Origin: Sphingobacterium thalpophilum
GTDB lineage: Bacteria > Bacteroidota > Bacteroidia > B-17B0 > Aurantibacillaceae
Direction of reading: 5' to 3'
DNA: 34,438 nt
NCBI GenBank assembly: GCA_943325195.2
Contig: CALPON020000017.1
Coordinates: 1 to 34,438, forward strand
How positions within the stretch are numbered: the stretch's first letter is position 1; every line of letters begins with the position of its first letter. The notes under the pieces were generated by a model. It was given only the letters and a program-made list of their open reading frames with translations, was not told the origin of the DNA and did no database searches. Made by a program: the position numbers and the translations under genes. Below, one piece after another: positions 29,863 to 34,438 of the stretch.

Positions 29863-31494
29863 TTATTTATTTAAAACTTCAATCGCTTTGGAAATCGAAT
29901 TATCACTTGAGTAGAGCACTGGATAGTAGGCATCTTTATCAAAGAGTGTGCGACCAATCATTGCTTTTAGTAAAACAGATAAGCCATTTTCTTTTCCTGT
30001 AATTTCTGTTTTTACTTTCTTTTCAAACAAATAGCTTCTTAAGGCACTCAGTTCTGATGAACCAAGTTGGAATGCGTTCACAAATTGAGGTGCCGAACTA
30101 TATTTTTTAAATAATTCATTTCGGTGTGAGTCTGCATATTCAAACGCGAAACTATTTAGCAGACCACTACTGTAGATGCGATTAACCAGAGTGCTGAATT
30201 TCAAAGTATCAAGAGGTACAAAAATATCGGGTACGATTCCACCACCGCCATAAACTGTTTTTCCAGAAGGTGTTTTGTAAACTTTACTTTTATCCTGCTT
30301 TATGCTGTCTGCATTATAGAGTTCACCGTGTGCAAAACGCTCAACCTCTTCGTTATAATATTCATCTAAAGTACCATCATAGGGTTTTTGTATACACCTT
30401 CCTGTTGGTGTGTAATAACGTGCTATCGTTAATCGAACCGCCGATCCGTCCGGTAGATCCAACTGATCCTGCACCAGACCCTTGCCAAAACTTCTCCTGC
30501 CAATGATTGTAGCACGATCATTATCCTGTAAAGCTCCTGCAACGATTTCGCTGGCGCTTGCACTTCCCTCGTCAATCAATACTACTAGTTTACGATCCTC
30601 AAAACCACCTTTGGTAGTGGCCGTATATATTTTTTTTGGATGCGATTTACCTTCTGTGTAAACGATCTGAAGTCCTTTGGATAAAAACTCATCTGCGAGA
30701 TCAACGGCTGTCTTTAAGAATCCACCACCATTTCCGCGTAGATCGAGCACTAGTTTTTTCATTCCTTTTTTGGAAAGGGTATTAAAAGCTGAAAGATACT
30801 CCTCATAGGTTGTGCCCGCGAAGCGACTAATTTTAATAAATCCAATATCTGGTCGCAACATGTAGGCTACATCAATGCTGTAGATGGGGATTTTTCCTCT
30901 TGTAATGTCAAAGTCTAGTGGTGCTTTTTGTCCGGTCCGCATGATGCGCACCCGCACTTGTGTCCCGCTATTGCCGCGCAGATTATCAAAGACCTGCTTA
31001 TTGCTGATTTTTACGCCAGCGACCGGTTTCGCGTTGACGGCAATGATTTTGTCGCCAGCCTTGATGCCGAGTTTTTCCGATGGTCCGCCGATAATAGGAT
31101 TCACCACGCGAATGGTGTCGTTAGTAATATTAAATTCAATCCCAATGCCATCAAAGTTTCCTTCGAGTGGTTCATTTACTGCATTGAAATCCGCAGCCGG
31201 AATGTAGTCGCTGTGAGGATCGAGACTTTTAAGCATGGCGACGATCGTTTTATTCTCGATACTTTCGCGATTAACAGTGTCCACATACTGCATTTCAATA
31301 TAATCCAGCAAATTATTAATGCGGCTATTTGACTTGGAATGAAAGCCCGAAGCACTTTCAGGTGAATTACGAAAGGTGAAAAAGTAACCGATTGCTATAC
31401 CTGCGGCTAGCGCAAATGCAAAGAAAAAGGGTAAATAAGGATTGTTTTTTTTTCCTAAGGTCGGTAATTGTTTTTCGTTGTTTTCTTCTTGCAC
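29863..31494 (-). CDS. S41 family C-terminal processing protease with PDZ domain (GTG start)
   Basis: 543 aa. Signal anchor, PDZ GGPSEKLGIKAGDKIIAVN, LVLDLRGNGGGFLKTAVDLADEFL, LVVLIDEGSASASEIVAGALQDNDRATIIGRRSFGKGLVQ. Confidence 0.96.
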   Translation of the reverse strand: MQEENNEKQLPTLGKKNNPYLPFFFAFALAAGIAIGYFFTFRNSPESASGFHSKSNSRINNLLDYIEMQYVDTVNRESIENKTIVAMLKSLDPHSDYIPAADFNAVNEPLEGNFDGIGIEFNITNDTIRVVNPIIGGPSEKLGIKAGDKIIAVNAKPVAGVKISNKQVFDNLRGNSGTQVRVRIMRTGQKAPLDFDITRGKIPIYSIDVAYMLRPDIGFIKISRFAGTTYEEYLSAFNTLSKKGMKKLVLDLRGNGGGFLKTAVDLADEFLSKGLQIVYTEGKSHPKKIYTATTKGGFEDRKLVVLIDEGSASASEIVAGALQDNDRATIIGRRSFGKGLVQDQLDLPDGSAVRLTIARYYTPTGRCIQKPYDGTLDEYYNEEVERFAHGELYNADSIKQDKSKVYKTPSGKTVYGGGGIVPDIFVPLDTLKFSTLVNRIYSSGLLNSFAFEYADSHRNELFKKYSSAPQFVNAFQLGSSELSALRSYLFEKKVKTEITGKENGLSVLLKAMIGRTLFDKDAYYPVLYSSDNSISKAIEVLNK

Positions 31495-31608
31495 AGTCGT
31501 TATAATGAGTGAATAAAGGTACTTATTTAGGCTGGGTTCGAATCTCTTTTGGAATTATTTTATAATAATTAACGTTGATATCATGAGTTACTTGTTATCT
31601 TAGCATTG

Positions 31609-32049
31609 ATGAAAAGGAAAAGTTTTTCAATAGGTTTTGCTGCACTTTTTTTAATTGTTTTTTTTGTGGCATGTAAAAAGAAAGCGCAGCCCCAGAATAA
31701 TAATCCTGTGCCATACGCACCCGTGGCACTCAGTATTTACCCGAACGACCCGCTAAATTTCCAAATTCAGTCTGTTGGTGGATGGAAGTATATTGATGGA
31801 GGAATTAATGGCATCGTAGTTTACAGAAAGTCGGAACAGGAGTTTGTGGCGATTGAACGCACAAGTTCCGTGTTACCCGATAATAAATTAGCCAAAGTTT
31901 ATGTGCAAAGCGATAATTTTACTTTAAGCGACACGGTTAGTAAATCCGATTGGCGTATATTTGATGGTGCAGTGAGCAAGGGCGCCAGCTGGCCTCTGCG
32001 CGCATATGGAACTACCTTTGATGGTAATTTACTTCGCATTGTCAATTAG
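31609..32049 (+). CDS. Small lipoprotein, possibly a degenerate Rieske-like fold
   Basis: Lipobox VFFVACKKK. GGINGIVVYRKSEQEFVAIERTSS…WRIFDGAVSKGASWPLRAYGTTFDGNLLRIVN. The ORF track starts at TTG 31606; the ATG at 31609 is preferred. Confidence 0.75.
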   Translation: MKRKSFSIGFAALFLIVFFVACKKKAQPQNNNPVPYAPVALSIYPNDPLNFQIQSVGGWKYIDGGINGIVVYRKSEQEFVAIERTSSVLPDNKLAKVYVQSDNFTLSDTVSKSDWRIFDGAVSKGASWPLRAYGTTFDGNLLRIVN

Positions 32050-32190
32050 AAAAGCCTTCAGTTTAAATTTAGATCTGTTCGGATTAATGATTAATTAAAT
32101 AGGTCGTTTTTTTGGAGCTGCCTTATTTGCAGGAAGAACCTGCTTGAATAGTGCTAGTTTATTCTTTGTGCCAGCCTTAATAATTTTTTC

Positions 32191-32778
32191 TCAATTCTTC
32201 CAGTTAGCGGTGTTAATTAGATGAAGAATATCTTTCTTCAGAAAATCCACCACAATTTTCAGTGAGTCTGCATTGGGAACCGCATTGAAGTAGAGGGATC
32301 CGCGCAGGAAATGTTTTGTACTATCGGTTAGATAAAACTGGACGGAAGATGCTGTATTACCAGCAATGTCGAAAACGAGTCCATATACCTTAGCACTGTC
32401 ACGGACGACGGCAATTTCATCTAGTCCCGTCGCTTTTATTTGATGTTTGTTGGCGATTTCATGTGCGTCATCGAGATAGGTTGCTAGGTTTTTGTTTACG
32501 GGTTTATAGCTCAGGTGCAGTGTTGCCTTTAGGCCGGGGAACACTACATTGTACCAGCAAGGCTCCGCGTTTTTCCCCGCGTTTAAATTCATCTGGGAGT
32601 AGGCTGGAATTTCGAAGTCAAATGGACAATTGGTTTCGATTTTTTTATATTTTTTTTCCGGAAAGTCAATACGGATATATCCTCGTGGCTTAGGCGAGTA
32701 GGCGATGTCTTCATCATCACAATGGCTAAATAGAAAGGCTAACAGACCGGTAGCCAAAAGGAAAAATATTTTTTTCAT
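32191..32778 (-). CDS. gldD: Gliding motility lipoprotein GldD
   Basis: 195 aa. Lipobox-like LFSHCDDED, then YSPKPRGYIRIDFPEKKYKKIETNCPFDFEIPAYSQMN, C-terminal VVDFLKKDILHLINTANWKN. Adjacent to ssb as in known gld loci. Confidence 0.88.
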   Translation of the reverse strand: MKKIFFLLATGLLAFLFSHCDDEDIAYSPKPRGYIRIDFPEKKYKKIETNCPFDFEIPAYSQMNLNAGKNAEPCWYNVVFPGLKATLHLSYKPVNKNLATYLDDAHEIANKHQIKATGLDEIAVVRDSAKVYGLVFDIAGNTASSVQFYLTDSTKHFLRGSLYFNAVPNADSLKIVVDFLKKDILHLINTANWKN

Positions 32779-32829
32779 GTAGCGAAAATAGAAAAAGGAT
32801 GAATGCGAAGTCTGGAAGGAAAATAATTG

Positions 32830-33231
32830 TTAGTAAGATGACCCATCCTCTGGTTTTGAGGACTCACTTCCGGCACCGGTAAAACCCGACGAAGGAGAAT
32901 CTTTTTTATGCAGGAGGATGAAATGTTCAGCCACGATTTCTGTGACTGATTTTTTATGGCCTTCCCGATCGGTCCAGTTGTTCGTATGGATTTTACCTTC
33001 CACGTATATTTGCATGCCCTTTGAAAGTAATTTATGCGCATTTTCCGCCATTGTGCGCCACATAACGACGTTGTGCCACTCGGTTTGTTCACTGCGAGCA
33101 CCGTTCTTGTCTTTAAAAACTTCCGTAGTAGCTAATGAGAATCTTGTTTTGGCAATATTCCCGTCCATATAGCGTATTTCTGGATCCTTCCCAATATTTC
33201 CGACCAAGATTACTTTATTGACACCGCTCAT
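32830..33231 (-). CDS. ssb: Single-stranded DNA-binding protein
   Basis: 133 aa. MSGVNKVILVGNIGKDPEIRYMDGNIAKTRFSLATTE…EWHNVVMWRTMAENAHKLLSKGMQIYVEGKIHTNNW. Confidence 0.96.
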   Translation of the reverse strand: MSGVNKVILVGNIGKDPEIRYMDGNIAKTRFSLATTEVFKDKNGARSEQTEWHNVVMWRTMAENAHKLLSKGMQIYVEGKIHTNNWTDREGHKKSVTEIVAEHFILLHKKDSPSSGFTGAGSESSKPEDGSSY

Positions 33232-33257
33232 AAGTCTGACTTCGTTTAAAATTCATT

Positions 33258-33265
33258 CAAATTTA
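33258..33265 (-). promoter_or_regulatory. Candidate -7 element (TAAATTTG) for ssb-gldD
   Basis: TAAATTTG on the minus strand, 27 nt before the ssb start. No obvious -33 TTG at the expected distance. Confidence 0.4.
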
Positions 33266-33383
33266 AACCAAAACTGGCGGTACTTTTCAGTTAGTTTTTA
33301 CCTGATGGCGATTTTTACCCAAAAGAGAGGAGGGGAAACGGAGGCTTTCGAAGGCCTTTAAGAGCGGGTAGAGGGAGGAAAAG

Positions 33384-33420
33384 TTTTCCTTTTGGCCTGA
33401 TAGTCAAGGCAAAAGGAAAA
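33384..33420. repeat. Inverted repeat TTTTCCTTTTG(G)CC…GGCAAAAGGAAAA upstream of the rRNA promoters
   Basis: 13-bp stem with one bulged G and a 10-nt loop. Confidence 0.7.
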
Positions 33421-33445
33421 AAAGTTCAAAAACACGCTAAATAAT

Positions 33446-33483
33446 TTGTTGAAGCGATAAAGAGTTAGTATCTTTGCCCTCCC
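33446..33483 (+). promoter_or_regulatory. rRNA promoter P1 (TTG … TATCTTTGCCCTCCC)
   Basis: TTTGTTG at 33445-33451 and TATCTTTG at 33469-33476. Confidence 0.75.
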
Positions 33484-33593
33484 GTTTTTTGAGTAGATGA
33501 TTTGAATGATTAGGTTAGACTGGCGCTGGAGAAGGTGTTTGGGCGGCTGAAAAGGAGAAAAGGCTTATTTTTTTAAAAAAGATAAAAAAATAG

Positions 33594-33624
33594 TTGCGGG
33601 TTAAGAAAAGAAGTTGTAGTTTTG
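33594..33624 (+). promoter_or_regulatory. rRNA promoter P2 (TTG-N20-TAGTTTTG, then CACCCCC)
   Basis: TTG at 33594-33596 and TAGTTTTG at 33617-33624. Confidence 0.72.
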
Positions 33625-33972
33625 CACCCCCGAAACGAATAAAGGTTTTCAACGGAAAACTGGGAAGGTAAGAGGGAAACGTTCTGTAAGAGCATTGATA
33701 GTTTGAGAGTGAAGAATGCGAATGGTGTGGTACACTATTTAGAGTTCAACATTTTTATTTTATAGAGATGACGTTCATTGAAAAGATTGGTAAACAATAA
33801 TAGTAAGAAGTTCCATAATTTCTTTTAGGAGAGATTATAAGAAGTATTACGAACAAACACACATTATGTTATTCTGTGAAGAATGGCATATAGCTATAAC
33901 TAGCCCTTGAGGGATGTTGCAAAAGACAACATAACGTCCTTAAGATATGAAATGAGCAATAGCAAATTGAAG

Positions 33973-33988
33973 TTACCAGCAATGGTAA
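33973..33988 (+). other. Hairpin TTACCA-GCAA-TGGTAA in the 16S leader
   Basis: 6-bp stem with a GNRA-type tetraloop, about 30 nt before the 16S 5' end. Confidence 0.5.
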
Positions 33989-34016
33989 TGGATCTTAAAG
34001 GACAAACTTTTTTTTA

Positions 34017-34438
<422 letters not shown>

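Noticed and set aside
30928-31332. 134-aa plus-strand ORF antisense to the S41 protease
   Set aside because: Shadow ORF within conserved protease coding sequence.
31530-31550. GGGTTCGAATC, a tRNA T-loop look-alike
   Set aside because: The flanking bases do not form a T-stem, and no acceptor or anticodon arm fits.
32775-33101. 108-aa minus-strand ORF overlapping ssb
   Set aside because: Alternate frame of ssb. I checked whether it restores a canonical SSB tail; it does not.

Overview
The window is the ribosomal-protein super-operon of a Bacteroidota bacterium. The phylum call rests on TAnnTTTG-type promoters, mostly SD-less A-rich start sites, a T9SS type B C-terminal domain, and GldD. On the left: the 3' end of an unknown CDS, a SAM methyltransferase (-), ruvB (-), a pepD-type aminoacyl-histidine dipeptidase (+), a palindrome-rich non-coding repeat island (~3.79-4.56 kb) and rpsA. 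Next comes a continuous str-S10-spc-alpha cluster: rpsL-rpsG-fusA-rpsJ-rplCDWB-rpsS-rplV-rpsC-rplP-rpmC-rpsQ-rplNXE-rpsN-rpsH-rplFR-rpsE-rpmD-rplO-secY-infA-rpmJ-rpsMKD-rpoA-rplQ. It is followed by a 1507-aa T9SS-sorted multidomain surface protein, an S41 C-terminal processing protease (-), a small lipoprotein, gldD (-), ssb (-), and the tandem-promoter leader and first ~420 nt of a 16S rRNA gene. Most of the window is ordinary housekeeping sequence, and I see no convincing new multi-gene system. The best leads are: (1) the 70-bp tandem repeat and 3-nt-loop hairpin island between pepD and rpsA; (2) a 17-bp promoter and initially-transcribed sequence shared between rpsL and rRNA P1, with a related promoter splitting the spc operon before rpsH; (3) structured gaps before rpsD and rpmC; (4) a strong Shine-Dalgarno before rplF in an SD-poor locus; (5) a Rieske-like lipoprotein with no Cys/His ligands; (6) an SSB without the usual acidic tail; (7) a 16S helix variant that would defeat the CF319a probe.
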